In this document: in pieces, positions 9,596-18,634 of the stretch
How the letters are laid out: every line of letters begins with the position of its first letter
Position numbering within the stretch: position 1 is the first letter of the stretch
Source of the DNA: Stutzerimonas stutzeri
GTDB lineage: Bacteria; Pseudomonadota; Gammaproteobacteria; Pseudomonadales; Pseudomonadaceae
Direction of reading: 5' to 3'
DNA length: 64,000 nucleotides
Assembly (NCBI GenBank): GCA_002339675.1
Contig: DDKB01000017.1
Span: forward strand, 398,327-462,326
Notes under the pieces: generated by a model
What the model was told of the DNA's origin: nothing
The model's input: the letters and a program-made list of their open reading frames with translations, nothing else
The model's database searches: none
Translations under genes and position numbers: made by a program

Positions 9596-11112
9596 CCCGT
9601 ACCTTTTCCGAAGCGCCTGTTGCCGATGTATGCCTGCTGCTAGAAGGCACCTGGCCTTATGTTCGTGGCGGTGTGTCCAGCTGGGTGCATCAACTGATCC
9701 TGGGCCTGCCTGAGATCACCTTCTCGGTATTCTTCATAGGGGGCCAGCGCGAGGCGTACGCCGAGCGGCAATACAAAATCCCGCAAAACGTCGTGCATAT
9801 CGAAGAGCACTTCCTGGAAAGCGCCTGGCGCCCCGGCGATTCGGTGGTCGCGTCCAGGCGAGGCGGCGATCGGGACAGCATGCGCGAACTGCATCAATTT
9901 CTGCATCATCCCGACTCTCCCAGCAATGAGCTAGGCGAGGCCGTCCTCGACATCCTGGCTTCGGGCAAGTTGAGTCTGGATGACATCCTGCACAGCCGGT
10001 CCAGTTGGGATGCAATTACCGACGGCTACACGAGGCATTGCAGCGATCCCTCATTCATTAACTATTTCTGGACGCTGCGCACGATGCAGTCGCCGCTGGT
10101 CATGCTTGCGCAAGCCGCCATGCGGCTGCCTCGCGCAAGGGCGTTGCACTCCATCTCCACCGGCTACGCTGGACTGCTGGGTGCAATCTTGAAGCGGCGC
10201 TGGCAATGCGCCTTTCTGCTAAGCGAGCACGGCATCTATACGAAGGAAAGGAAGATCGATCTGGCTCAGGCCAGCTGGATATCCGAAAGCCCGGATGAGG
10301 CGCTTCAGTCGGGGCTGGACACCGAGTTCAGCTACATCCGCAAGCTCTGGATTCGTTTTTTCGAACGTATTGGGTTGCTCACCTACCAGGCGGCCGATCC
10401 GATCATTTCCCTTTACGACGGGAACCGCCAACGACAGATCGCTGACGGGGCGGAGCAAGCTCGCACGTTAGTCATACCGAATGGCATCGCCATGGAGGCA
10501 TGGAAAGATGCGTTACAACGCCGCCCTCCGGGGATCGTTCCCGTCGTTGGGCTAGTCGGCCGGGTCGTACCCATCAAAGATGTCAAAACGTTCATCCGTT
10601 CAATGCGTGGCGTGGTCAGTACCATCCCCGAAGCGGAAGGCTGGATTGTGGGCCCGGAAGAAGAGGATCGCGCATACGCAGCCGAATGCCACAGCCTGGT
10701 CGCCAGCCTGGGGCTTGAGGGCAAAGTGAAGTTTCTCGGCTTTCGCCAGATCCATGAGCTGCTCCCCACGCTCGGATTGATGGTGCTGACATCGATCAGC
10801 GAGGCACAGCCACTCGTGATACTCGAGGCCTGGGCAGCAGGCACGCCTGTGGTGACCAGCGACGTCGGCTCGTGTCGCGAGCTGATTGAAGGCGCGCCTG
10901 ATGAGGAGCCTCGATTGGGAACTGCGGGCGAGGTCGTTGCGATCGCCGATCCTCAAGACACGTCACGAGCGATCGTCGGCCTGTTGAGCGATCCCGAGCG
11001 TTGGCTTGCGGCTCAAGCTGTGGGCCTTCAACGGGTCAACCGCTATTACACCGAGGCGATCATGCTCGATCGATACCGCAGGCTCTATCGCAGCGCTATC
11101 GAGGAGAATTGA
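9592..11112 (+). CDS. pelF: PelF, GT4 glycosyltransferase that polymerises Pel
   Basis: 506 residues, cytoplasmic, GT-B fold of family GT4. The EX7E signature is present (Glu404 and Glu412 in the EAQPLVILEAW stretch), as is the GxVGRVVPIKD loop that opens the C-terminal nucleotide-sugar-binding half. It is expected to polymerise the Pel chain from UDP-sugar at the cytoplasmic face, docked on PelD/PelE/PelG. The start is GTG at 9592, inside the pelE stop, so translation is coupled. The usual length is about 507 residues. Confidence 0.96.
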   Translation: MTRTFSEAPVADVCLLLEGTWPYVRGGVSSWVHQLILGLPEITFSVFFIGGQREAYAERQYKIPQNVVHIEEHFLESAWRPGDSVVASRRGGDRDSMRELHQFLHHPDSPSNELGEAVLDILASGKLSLDDILHSRSSWDAITDGYTRHCSDPSFINYFWTLRTMQSPLVMLAQAAMRLPRARALHSISTGYAGLLGAILKRRWQCAFLLSEHGIYTKERKIDLAQASWISESPDEALQSGLDTEFSYIRKLWIRFFERIGLLTYQAADPIISLYDGNRQRQIADGAEQARTLVIPNGIAMEAWKDALQRRPPGIVPVVGLVGRVVPIKDVKTFIRSMRGVVSTIPEAEGWIVGPEEEDRAYAAECHSLVASLGLEGKVKFLGFRQIHELLPTLGLMVLTSISEAQPLVILEAWAAGTPVVTSDVGSCRELIEGAPDEEPRLGTAGEVVAIADPQDTSRAIVGLLSDPERWLAAQAVGLQRVNRYYTEAIMLDRYRRLYRSAIEEN

Positions 11113-11113
11113 C

Positions 11114-12484
11114 ATGGCAGGCATCGGTTTCGAACTGCGCAAGATCCTGTCACGCGATTCCTACACGGCTACGCTGCGCGCATACATCTATGCGGGACTG
11201 ATCAGCTCTGGTCCGTGGGTGCTTTCCATCATAAGCGTGATGGTCATAGGCGTGATGAGCCTGGGCGTGGTCGTGCCTGAATTGTTGGTGCGCCAGTTTC
11301 TGGTGAGCGTGACTTATCTGATGGCCACGTCGCTGATCGCCACAGGCGGCGTCCAGCTGTTTTTCACTCGGTACATTTCCGATCGTCTGTTCGAGAAGCA
11401 GGACGAGCAGATTCTGCCAAATCTGGTGGGGATCCTTTTCGTCGTGACAGTCTCATCTGGCATCCTAGGGTGCATTCTGCTCGGCCTTTTTTTCGAGCAG
11501 CCGTTCATTTACCGCTTGTTGATGCTGGCCAACTTCGTCGTGCTCTGCGACTTGTGGCTGACAATTATCTTTCTGTCCGGCATGAAGGCCTATAACCGCA
11601 TCCTACTGGTCATGGTTGCAGGTTATTCACTCATGGTGCTGTGTTCGTTCCTGTTGCGTTTCCTGAAACTCGAAGGTCTTTTGCTGGGGTTGCTCATCGG
11701 GCATGCCAGCCTGTTCTTCATGTTTCTGTTCGATATCCTGCGGCAATACCCGGCTAAGCAACTCGTCGCATTTGATTTCTTCAGGCGCAAGCAAGTATTT
11801 GCCAGCCTGTTGCTGACCGGACTTTTCTATAACCTGGGTATCTGGATCGACAAAATCGTGTTCTGGTTCAACCCCGGTACCTCCAACACGGTCATTGGGC
11901 CGCTGCGCGCCTCGATGTTATATGACCTGCCTATCTTCATAGCTTATTTGGCGATCATCCCTGGCATGGCAGTTTTCCTGGTGCGGATCGAAACCGATTT
12001 TGCAGAGTGGTATGACCGCGTCTATTCGGCAATCCGCGGTGGCGAAACGCTACAGCACATTGGTCAGCTAAAACAGGAGATGGTCTTGTCGGTCCGTCAG
12101 GGCCTGCTGGAAATTTGCAAGGTGCAAGGGCTGGCTGTGGTGCTGCTGTTTTTAATCGCGCCCCAGTTGCTGGAGTGGCTCGGGATTTCGGCATATTACC
12201 TGCCGCTGTTTTATGTCGATCTGATTGGCGTAAGTATTCAGGTTGTGTTCATGGCATTGCTGAACGTGTTTTTTTATCTCGACAAGCGCAGCATCGTTTT
12301 GGAGCTGTGTCTGATTTTCCTCTTGCTCAACGCTGTGCTGACTTTCGCCAGCTTGGAGTTGGGGCCGAGCTTCTTCGGGTATGGCTTCACTTTGTCCGTA
12401 TTGATCTGCGTATTGATCGGTTTGGTACGCCTGTCCAGCTCCCTTGAAAATCTGGAATACGAGACGTTCATGCTTGGTCGGTGA
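11114..12484 (+). CDS. pelG: PelG, polytopic inner-membrane protein of the Pel synthase
   Basis: 456 residues from the ATG at 11114, one base after the pelF stop and preceded by GAGGAG. An upstream in-frame ATG at 11006 lies inside pelF and is rejected. About a dozen hydrophobic helices span the protein, consistent with the family's resemblance to polysaccharide flippases. It probably forms the inner-membrane conduit coupled to PelF. It is the last pel gene. Only 10 bases separate it from the convergent downstream gene and no terminator hairpin is visible. Confidence 0.96.
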   Translation: MAGIGFELRKILSRDSYTATLRAYIYAGLISSGPWVLSIISVMVIGVMSLGVVVPELLVRQFLVSVTYLMATSLIATGGVQLFFTRYISDRLFEKQDEQILPNLVGILFVVTVSSGILGCILLGLFFEQPFIYRLLMLANFVVLCDLWLTIIFLSGMKAYNRILLVMVAGYSLMVLCSFLLRFLKLEGLLLGLLIGHASLFFMFLFDILRQYPAKQLVAFDFFRRKQVFASLLLTGLFYNLGIWIDKIVFWFNPGTSNTVIGPLRASMLYDLPIFIAYLAIIPGMAVFLVRIETDFAEWYDRVYSAIRGGETLQHIGQLKQEMVLSVRQGLLEICKVQGLAVVLLFLIAPQLLEWLGISAYYLPLFYVDLIGVSIQVVFMALLNVFFYLDKRSIVLELCLIFLLLNAVLTFASLELGPSFFGYGFTLSVLICVLIGLVRLSSSLENLEYETFMLGR

Positions 12485-12494
12485 CGCTCGTTGC

Positions 12495-13517
12495 TCAGCC
12501 CGGACTGCCCAACCACTCCGGGATGCGCCGTTCGAGGTAGTAGCGCGGCGCCCATGGCAGGCCTTCGACAAAGCCGACGTGGCCGCCGCTGCGGTGCAGT
12601 TCCAGGGTCGTGACGGGTGACAGCTCGGCGCGTTCGGGCACGCTGTGGCGAAACACGAAGGGGTCGTCTTCGGCCTGGATCAGCAGGGTGGGGATGGCGA
12701 TATCCGGCAGAAAATAGCGGCTCGAGGCGCGGCGGTAGTAGTCGCTGGCATCGGCATAGCCGTGCAGCGGGGCGGTGAAGCGGCCGTCGAAATCCCAGAA
12801 GGTCCGCATGCCCTCCAGGGAGCCAAGCCGCTCGAGCGCCGAGAGGCGGTCGGTGTGCCCCAGTCGCGCGAACAGGCTGCGTTTTTCCCGCACGTAGGTG
12901 ACCATCTCACGCATGAAGTGCGCCTGGTAGACCCGCGAAAAACCGAGGCCGATGCGGTCGGCGCACTGGTCGAGGCGGAAGGGCACCGAGACGGCGACGG
13001 CGCGCTGCAGCGGGGCGGCCGCACCGGATTCGCCGAGGTACTTGAGCAGCACGTTGCCGCCCAGCGAATAGCCGACGGCATGCAGCGGGGCGAGCGGACG
13101 TGCGGCCTGAAGGTGGGCGATCACTTCGCAGAGGTCATCGCTGGCGCCGGAATGGTAGGCGCGTGGCAGCAGGTTCGGCTCGCCCGAGCAGCCGCGCCAG
13201 TTGATCGCGACGCTGGACCAGTGGTGCTCGGCCAACCGTTGCTGCAGGCCGAGCACGTAATGCGAGCGCGAAGAGCCGGTCAGCCCGTGCAACACCAGGA
13301 CCAGGGGTGTGGTCGGGTCGTCCGGGCCATGCCAGTCCAGGTCGATGAAGTCGCCGTCGGCCAGCCAGAGGCGTTCGCGGCGGCGTGGCAGGGCCGGCGA
13401 GCGGCGGCAGAACGGGTTCCACAGGGTTTGCAGGTGACCGCCCGGCAGCCACCGGGCCGGGGCGAACGCCTGGCCCGTGGTGGGCATTGCGCGAGGGTCC
13501 GGGCAGGTAATGGCCAT
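12495..13517 (-). CDS. YheT-family alpha/beta hydrolase
   Basis: 340 residues, a COG0429 (YheT-like) alpha/beta hydrolase. The nucleophile elbow GYSLGG places the catalytic serine at residue 151. HGLTGSS near residue 78 forms the oxyanion region and His313 (GGHVGF) is the likely catalytic histidine. The characteristic N-terminal WLPGGHLQTLWNP motif is present. The true substrate is unknown; esterase or lipase-like activity is inferred. The ATG at 13487 is an alternative start (residue 11). It lies convergent to pelG and 51 bases downstream of rsmD. Confidence 0.9.
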   Translation of the reverse strand: MAITCPDPRAMPTTGQAFAPARWLPGGHLQTLWNPFCRRSPALPRRRERLWLADGDFIDLDWHGPDDPTTPLVLVLHGLTGSSRSHYVLGLQQRLAEHHWSSVAINWRGCSGEPNLLPRAYHSGASDDLCEVIAHLQAARPLAPLHAVGYSLGGNVLLKYLGESGAAAPLQRAVAVSVPFRLDQCADRIGLGFSRVYQAHFMREMVTYVREKRSLFARLGHTDRLSALERLGSLEGMRTFWDFDGRFTAPLHGYADASDYYRRASSRYFLPDIAIPTLLIQAEDDPFVFRHSVPERAELSPVTTLELHRSGGHVGFVEGLPWAPRYYLERRIPEWLGSPG

Positions 13518-13568
13518 GGCGGTCCGGGGTTCAGGTCAAGTGGACAGGGTCGCCGGTCGGGCATCGGC

Positions 13569-14171
13569 TCACGCCGGCGGGTAGCTACGCTCCCAAAGCG
13601 CGTAGTGCACCTTGCCTGCGGTCTTTTCGCGGTGCAGCCGCCAGTTGGCCGGTAGGCCGAGGCTCGAAGGCGGGGTTTCGCTTTCGGTATAGACCCACGC
13701 GCGCTTGGCCAGCCAGCCCTTCCGTTCAAGTAACTCGCAAGCCGGCTGCAGCAGGTTCTTGTTGAAGGGTGGATCGAGGAATACCAGGTCGAACGGCGTT
13801 GGCTGCTGGGTCTCAAGATAGCGAAGCGCATCGCTTTGCAGCAGTTGGCCTTGTCCGCATCTGAGCGTGTCCAGGTGGCCGCGCAGGCTGGCGATGGCGT
13901 TGGCGTTTACGTCCAGTGCCAGTCCCATCGCTGCGCCGCGCGAGAGTGCTTCGAGGTAGAGCGCGCCGCTGCCGGTGAACGGATCGAACACCCGGGAACC
14001 CGACAGATGGGGGGCAAGCCAGTTGAACAGGGTCTCACGAACCCGATCGGGCGTCGGGCGCAGGCCCTCGGCGTCGGGAAAACTGAACCGCCGGCTGCGC
14101 CATTCGCCAGCAATGATGCGCAACTGGCCCTGGCCGCTGCGCGCGGACGGACGTATGGGGGGAGTGGCCAT
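13569..14171 (-). CDS. rsmD: RsmD, 16S rRNA m2G966 methyltransferase
   Basis: 200 residues. SAM-binding motif I reads FDPFTGSGAL and the catalytic motif IV is DPPF, typical of RsmD, which methylates N2 of G966 in 16S rRNA. The start codon shares one base with the stop of the upstream M16 peptidase gene, giving a TGATG junction, so the genes are translationally coupled. Length matches the family (about 190-200 residues). Confidence 0.95.
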   Translation of the reverse strand: MATPPIRPSARSGQGQLRIIAGEWRSRRFSFPDAEGLRPTPDRVRETLFNWLAPHLSGSRVFDPFTGSGALYLEALSRGAAMGLALDVNANAIASLRGHLDTLRCGQGQLLQSDALRYLETQQPTPFDLVFLDPPFNKNLLQPACELLERKGWLAKRAWVYTESETPPSSLGLPANWRLHREKTAGKVHYALWERSYPPA

Positions 14172-15709
14172 CAGTGCTCCGGGACGCCGCTGGGGGGTGT
14201 GACGGGGGTGTCGCTGGGCGCCGGCAGCGGCAGCTGGTCGACCTCCGGTCCGGCGGTGAGAATCACGAACTGGTCGGCGGTCAGATGCTTGTTCATCGCG
14301 GTCTTGACCTGTTCGACCGTCAGCGCCTGAATCTGCTGCATGAAGTCCTCGAGGTAGGTCAGCGGCAGGTGGTAGAAGCCGATGCTGCCCAGCTGTCCGA
14401 CAATATCGGCGTTGCTGGCTGTCGACAGCGGAAAGCTGCCGGCTATCTCGCGCTTGCTGCGGTCCAGTTCGACCTGGGTTGGGCCCTGTTGCAGGTACTC
14501 GTCGACCAGCCGCTGGACCAGATCCAGGGTCGCCTCCGAGAGCTCGGCACGGGTCTGCAGGTTGATCATGAAAGGGCCTTCGGCCTGCATCGGGCTGAAG
14601 CCCGAGTACACGCCATAGGTCAGCCCGCGCTTCTCGCGCACCTCTTCCATCAGGCGAGTGCCGAAGCCGCCACCGCCGAGGATCTGGTTGCCGAGGTAGA
14701 GCGCGGCATAGTCCGGATCGCCGCGCGCGATGCCCAGCTGCGCGAGCATCAGGTGGGTCTGGTTGGATGGATAGTCGATGCGGTGCCTACCGGCCACAGG
14801 CTCCTGCGGAGTGGGTGGCGCAGGTAGAGCAGGGCCTTGCGGCAGCGCGGCGGACAGTTGCTCGGCGATGGCTTCGGCGGTCGGCCGGTCCAGGTCGCCG
14901 ACCAGGGCGATCACGGCGTTGCCCGCGGTGTAGGCCTTGTCGTGGAAGGCGCGCAGCTGCGCGGCGTCGATTCCGGGAATGGACGCCGGGGTTCCCTCGC
15001 TGGGGTGCGCATAGGGGTGCGTCTGGTAAAGCTGCTCGAACAGCTCGAGGCTCGCCAGCTTGCCTGGGTTCTGCTTCTGGAACTCGAAGCCGGCCAGCAC
15101 CTGGTTCTTGATGCGCTGCAGCGAGTCCTTCGGAAAAGTCGGCTGGCCGACCACCTGACCGAACAGGTCGAGTGCCGGCTGGCGCTTATCCGGCGCGCTC
15201 AGGCTGCGCAGGCTGGCCACGGCCATGTCGCGATAGGAGCCGTTGCCGAACTCGGCGCCGAGCCCTTCGAATGCCTGAGCGATGGCCGTGACATTCTTGC
15301 CCTCGACCCCTTCGTTGAGCATGGCGTTGGTCAGCATCGCCAAACCCGGCACGCCGCCGTCCTGGGTGCTGCCGGCGGCAAAGGTCAGGCGCAAGTCGAA
15401 CATTGGCAGCTGGTGGGCCTCGACGAACAGCACCCGCGCGCCGCCGCGGGTTTCCCAGCTCTGGATATCGAGCGCCCGACGCGGCAGCGGCTTGGAATCG
15501 AGTTCGTCCAGTGACTCGAGGCGGGTCTGCTGCTCGTCGGCCTCCTTCGCAATGGCCTGGCCGGACTCGGCCGGGGTGGCAACGGTTTCTTCGGTGGGGA
15601 CCGGAAGGGCCGCAGCCGTCTCGCTGTGCTGGTCGCACGCGACGAGTCCCAGGCAAGCAGTCAGCAGGAGGCCGAGCAGGCCGCCGCGCAATGGATGGCG
15701 ATCACTCAT
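14171..15709 (-). CDS. M16 peptidase homologue lacking the zinc motif, lipoprotein
   Basis: 512 residues from the ATG at 15709, which lies 8 bases inside the upstream gene; an ATG at 15733 would extend further into that gene. The N-terminus has a lipobox (LVAC), suggesting an outer-membrane or periplasmic lipoprotein, followed by a Pro/Glu/Ala-rich linker. Two M16 domains follow, but the expected HxxEH is absent: the aligned region reads GLAMLTNAML. The usual C-terminal-half signatures remain. It is probably the non-catalytic partner of the adjacent active M16 protein, as in two-subunit M16B enzymes. Substrate unknown. Confidence 0.88.
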   Translation of the reverse strand: MSDRHPLRGGLLGLLLTACLGLVACDQHSETAAALPVPTEETVATPAESGQAIAKEADEQQTRLESLDELDSKPLPRRALDIQSWETRGGARVLFVEAHQLPMFDLRLTFAAGSTQDGGVPGLAMLTNAMLNEGVEGKNVTAIAQAFEGLGAEFGNGSYRDMAVASLRSLSAPDKRQPALDLFGQVVGQPTFPKDSLQRIKNQVLAGFEFQKQNPGKLASLELFEQLYQTHPYAHPSEGTPASIPGIDAAQLRAFHDKAYTAGNAVIALVGDLDRPTAEAIAEQLSAALPQGPALPAPPTPQEPVAGRHRIDYPSNQTHLMLAQLGIARGDPDYAALYLGNQILGGGGFGTRLMEEVREKRGLTYGVYSGFSPMQAEGPFMINLQTRAELSEATLDLVQRLVDEYLQQGPTQVELDRSKREIAGSFPLSTASNADIVGQLGSIGFYHLPLTYLEDFMQQIQALTVEQVKTAMNKHLTADQFVILTAGPEVDQLPLPAPSDTPVTPPSGVPEH

Positions 15710-17054
15710 CGCTGGACTCCTCGGGCAGTACATGGGCGACGCTCAGGCGCGAGCGAGTGAAGTAGTGGCGGGCGGCCTGCTGAATGTCCTCGGGCGTGAC
15801 GGCTTCTAGCGCGCGGAGTTCTTCGTCCATCAGCTGCCAGGACAGTCCGACCGTTTCCAACTGACCGATCGTGGTGGCCTGCTGAGTGATCGAGTCGCGC
15901 TCGTAGACCAGCCCGGCGATAACCTGAGCACGCACTCTCTCGAGCTCTTCTGCGGTTGGTGCGTTCTGCTTGAGCCGCTCGAGCTGTTCCCATAACGCCG
16001 CCTCGACGTCGTCGAGGCCGTGCTGCTTTTGCAGGTTGGGCGTGGCACTGAGCACGAACAGCGAGTCGCCGCGGGTATAGGCGTCGTACCAGGCGGACGC
16101 GCTCGTCACCAGTTCCTTGCCGCGCTCGAGCTGCTCGGGCAGGCGGGCGCTGTAGCCGCCGTCGAGCAGCGCGCTGATCAGGCGCAGGGCGTGGATCTGC
16201 CGGGGGCTGTCGGTCGTCGCCAGGCTTGGCGTGTTGAACGCCATGATCAGGCTCGGCACCTGCGTCTTCACGTGTAGGGTAAGCCGCCGCTCGCCAGGCT
16301 GGTCCAGCTCCAGCGGCCGTTCGGCGACCGGGACCGGGCGGCGCTCGATCGGGCCGAAATAGCGCTCAGCCAGGCTGCGCACCTCCTCCGGCGTGACATC
16401 CCCGACCACCACCAGTGTCGCGTTGTTCGGCGCGTACCAGGTCTGGTACCAGGCGCGCAATTCCTCGATGGACATGCGCTTGAGATCGGCCATCCAGCCG
16501 ATCGTGGGGGTGTGGTAGCCGCTGGCCGGATACGCCATCGCCTTGAAGCGTTCGAAGGCCAGGGCGCTGGGCTTGTCGTCGGTGCGCAGCCGGCGCTCTT
16601 CCTTGATGACCTCGATCTCGCGGGCGAACTCGTCGGCCGGTAACGTCAGGTGGGCCAGTCGATCGGCTTCCAGCTCGAAGGCGACGGCCAGCCGATCACG
16701 GGCCAACACCTGGTAATAGGCGGTGTAGTCGTCGCTGGTGAAGGCGTTCTCCTCGGCACCCAACTCACGCAGGATGCGCGACGCCTCGCCGGCTTCCAGC
16801 TTGCGGCTGCCCTTGAACATCATGTGCTCCAGCGCGTGAGACAGGCCGGTCTGCCCGGGTGACTCATAACTGGAACCGACCTTGTACCAGAGTTGGGACA
16901 CCACCACCGGCGCGCGGTGGTCCTCGCGCACGATCACCTTCAGACCATTGTCCAGCACGAATTCGTGGGTCGGCTGGCTGTCGGCTGCGACGGCCAGGGG
17001 TAAATACAGGGCGCCGAACAACAGGGCTGCGGCGCTGCGTAGCATCAGGGGCAT
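15702..17054 (-). CDS. M16 zinc metallopeptidase, periplasmic
   Basis: 450 residues with a signal peptide cleaved near AVAA (about residue 24). The inverted zinc motif HALEH gives His73, Glu76 and His77, and the conserved acidic segment EENAFTSDDYTAYY lies downstream, so this is the catalytic member. It overlaps the inactive partner gene by 8 bases, and a heterodimeric processing protease is the likely product. In P. aeruginosa the same pair sits between rsmD and ftsY. Physiological substrates are not evident from the sequence. Confidence 0.92.
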   Translation of the reverse strand: MPLMLRSAAALLFGALYLPLAVAADSQPTHEFVLDNGLKVIVREDHRAPVVVSQLWYKVGSSYESPGQTGLSHALEHMMFKGSRKLEAGEASRILRELGAEENAFTSDDYTAYYQVLARDRLAVAFELEADRLAHLTLPADEFAREIEVIKEERRLRTDDKPSALAFERFKAMAYPASGYHTPTIGWMADLKRMSIEELRAWYQTWYAPNNATLVVVGDVTPEEVRSLAERYFGPIERRPVPVAERPLELDQPGERRLTLHVKTQVPSLIMAFNTPSLATTDSPRQIHALRLISALLDGGYSARLPEQLERGKELVTSASAWYDAYTRGDSLFVLSATPNLQKQHGLDDVEAALWEQLERLKQNAPTAEELERVRAQVIAGLVYERDSITQQATTIGQLETVGLSWQLMDEELRALEAVTPEDIQQAARHYFTRSRLSVAHVLPEESSDE

Positions 17055-17196
17055 AGTCAGGGCTCGTTCGGAAATCGGTGTCGCTGCGCGGTGGCAGGCG
17101 AACGCATCCAGGCATGGTACTGGGGCATGGGGATCAGGGCAAAGAGGCCGCGCCAGGCGGGCTTTGCCGTGACGTGCCGCCGGCCGATGGCCGCGC

Positions 17197-17226
17197 TTAG
17201 CACCAGCGGTTGTGCGGTGCTAGGAT
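17197..17226 (+). promoter_or_regulatory. Candidate promoter of ftsYEX
   Basis: TTAGCA (17197-17202), an 18-base spacer and TAGGAT (17221-17226) lie about 60 bases before the ftsY start, in the 233-base divergent gap between the M16 gene and ftsY. Moderate similarity to sigma-70 sites, not verified. Confidence 0.35.
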
Positions 17227-17287
17227 AGCCCCCGTCTGGCCGGTGGCGTGACCGCCGGCGTTTCGCCCTCTTGAGAATATCTTCTCC

Positions 17288-18634
17288 ATGTTTGGTTCCA
17301 ACGACGATAAGAAGACGCCAGCCCCGGCTGGCGAGAAGAAAGGCCTGTTCGGCTGGTGGCGCAAGAAGCCGCAGGCGCCGGCCGAGCCACCTGCCGCCGA
17401 ACCGCTGGAAGACAGCCAGCCGTTTGCCGATGAACCCGACCACGTGCAGGCCGACACGCTGGCCCACGAACACAAGCACGAAGGCGAAGACGACTCGTCG
17501 GCACCGGAGCCGGCCCGCGACGAGCTCGCTGCGCCCGAACTTCCAGGCATGGAACCCGAGCCCCCTCTGCTTGCCGAGCCGGAGCCACAACCGGAACCGG
17601 TCCAGCCCAGGGACGTCCCGGAGGCACCGGCGCTGGCTGAAGTCGCCGTTGAGCCGGCTTCGCGGCCGACGCCCGCCGAAGCCCCTGGCAAGCTGGGCTT
17701 TTTCGCACGGCTCAAGCAGGGCCTGTCGAAGACCAGCGCCAGCATCGGCGAAGGCATGGCCAGCCTGTTTCTGGGCAAGAAGGCCATCGACGACGACCTG
17801 CTCGACGAACTGGAAACCCGCCTGCTGACCGCCGACGTTGGCGTCGAAGCCACCACCGCGATCATGCAGAACCTCACCCGCCGCGTCTCGCGCAAGGAGC
17901 TGGCCGACAGCGGCGCGCTGTACAAGGCGCTGCAAGAGGAGCTGGCGACACTGCTCAAACCTGTCGAGCAGCCGCTGCAGATCGATGCCGGCAAGCAGCC
18001 ATTCGTGATTCTGGTGGTGGGTGTCAACGGCGTCGGCAAGACCACCACCATCGGCAAACTGGCGAAGAAGCTGCAGCTCGAAGGCAAGAAGGTCATGCTC
18101 GCCGCAGGCGATACCTTTCGTGCGGCCGCAGTCGAGCAACTGCAGGTGTGGGGCGAGCGCAACCACATTGCGGTCATTGCCCAGCACACCGGCGCCGATT
18201 CAGCCTCGGTGATCTTCGATGCCGTACAGGCGGCCAAGTCGCGCGGCATCGACGTGCTGATCGCCGATACGGCCGGTCGCCTACACACCAAGGACAACCT
18301 GATGGAGGAGCTGAAGAAGGTCCGCCGGGTGATGGGCAAGCTCGACGAGACCGCGCCGCACGAGGTGCTGCTGGTGCTGGATGCCGGTACCGGGCAGAAC
18401 GCGATCAACCAGACCAGGCAGTTCAACCAGTCGGTGACGCTGACCGGCCTGGCGCTGACCAAGCTTGACGGTACGGCCAAGGGCGGGGTGATCTTCGCGC
18501 TGGCCAAGCAGTTCGGCACGCCGATCCGTTACATTGGCGTTGGCGAGGGCATCGACGACCTGCGTACTTTCGAGGCCGACGCCTTCGTCAGTGCCCTGTT
18601 TGCCGAGAAAGGGACGGGCGGAGCCGGTTCATGA
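17288..18634 (+). CDS. ftsY: FtsY, signal recognition particle receptor
   Basis: 448 residues. An N-terminal acidic, Pro/Glu/Ala-rich A domain (about residues 15-135) precedes the NG GTPase domain. GTPase motifs are clear: GVNGVGKTT (G1), DTAGR (G3) and TKLDG (G4). FtsY docks SRP-ribosome complexes at the inner membrane for co-translational insertion. The acidic leader is variable between species and typical of Gammaproteobacteria. The stop overlaps the ftsE start by four bases. Confidence 0.97.
   Translation: MFGSNDDKKTPAPAGEKKGLFGWWRKKPQAPAEPPAAEPLEDSQPFADEPDHVQADTLAHEHKHEGEDDSSAPEPARDELAAPELPGMEPEPPLLAEPEPQPEPVQPRDVPEAPALAEVAVEPASRPTPAEAPGKLGFFARLKQGLSKTSASIGEGMASLFLGKKAIDDDLLDELETRLLTADVGVEATTAIMQNLTRRVSRKELADSGALYKALQEELATLLKPVEQPLQIDAGKQPFVILVVGVNGVGKTTTIGKLAKKLQLEGKKVMLAAGDTFRAAAVEQLQVWGERNHIAVIAQHTGADSASVIFDAVQAAKSRGIDVLIADTAGRLHTKDNLMEELKKVRRVMGKLDETAPHEVLLVLDAGTGQNAINQTRQFNQSVTLTGLALTKLDGTAKGGVIFALAKQFGTPIRYIGVGEGIDDLRTFEADAFVSALFAEKGTGGAGS

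Noticed and set aside
12645..13655. 336-codon open frame opposite the YheT hydrolase gene
   Set aside because: Antisense to a gene with an intact catalytic triad; composition typical of shadow frames.
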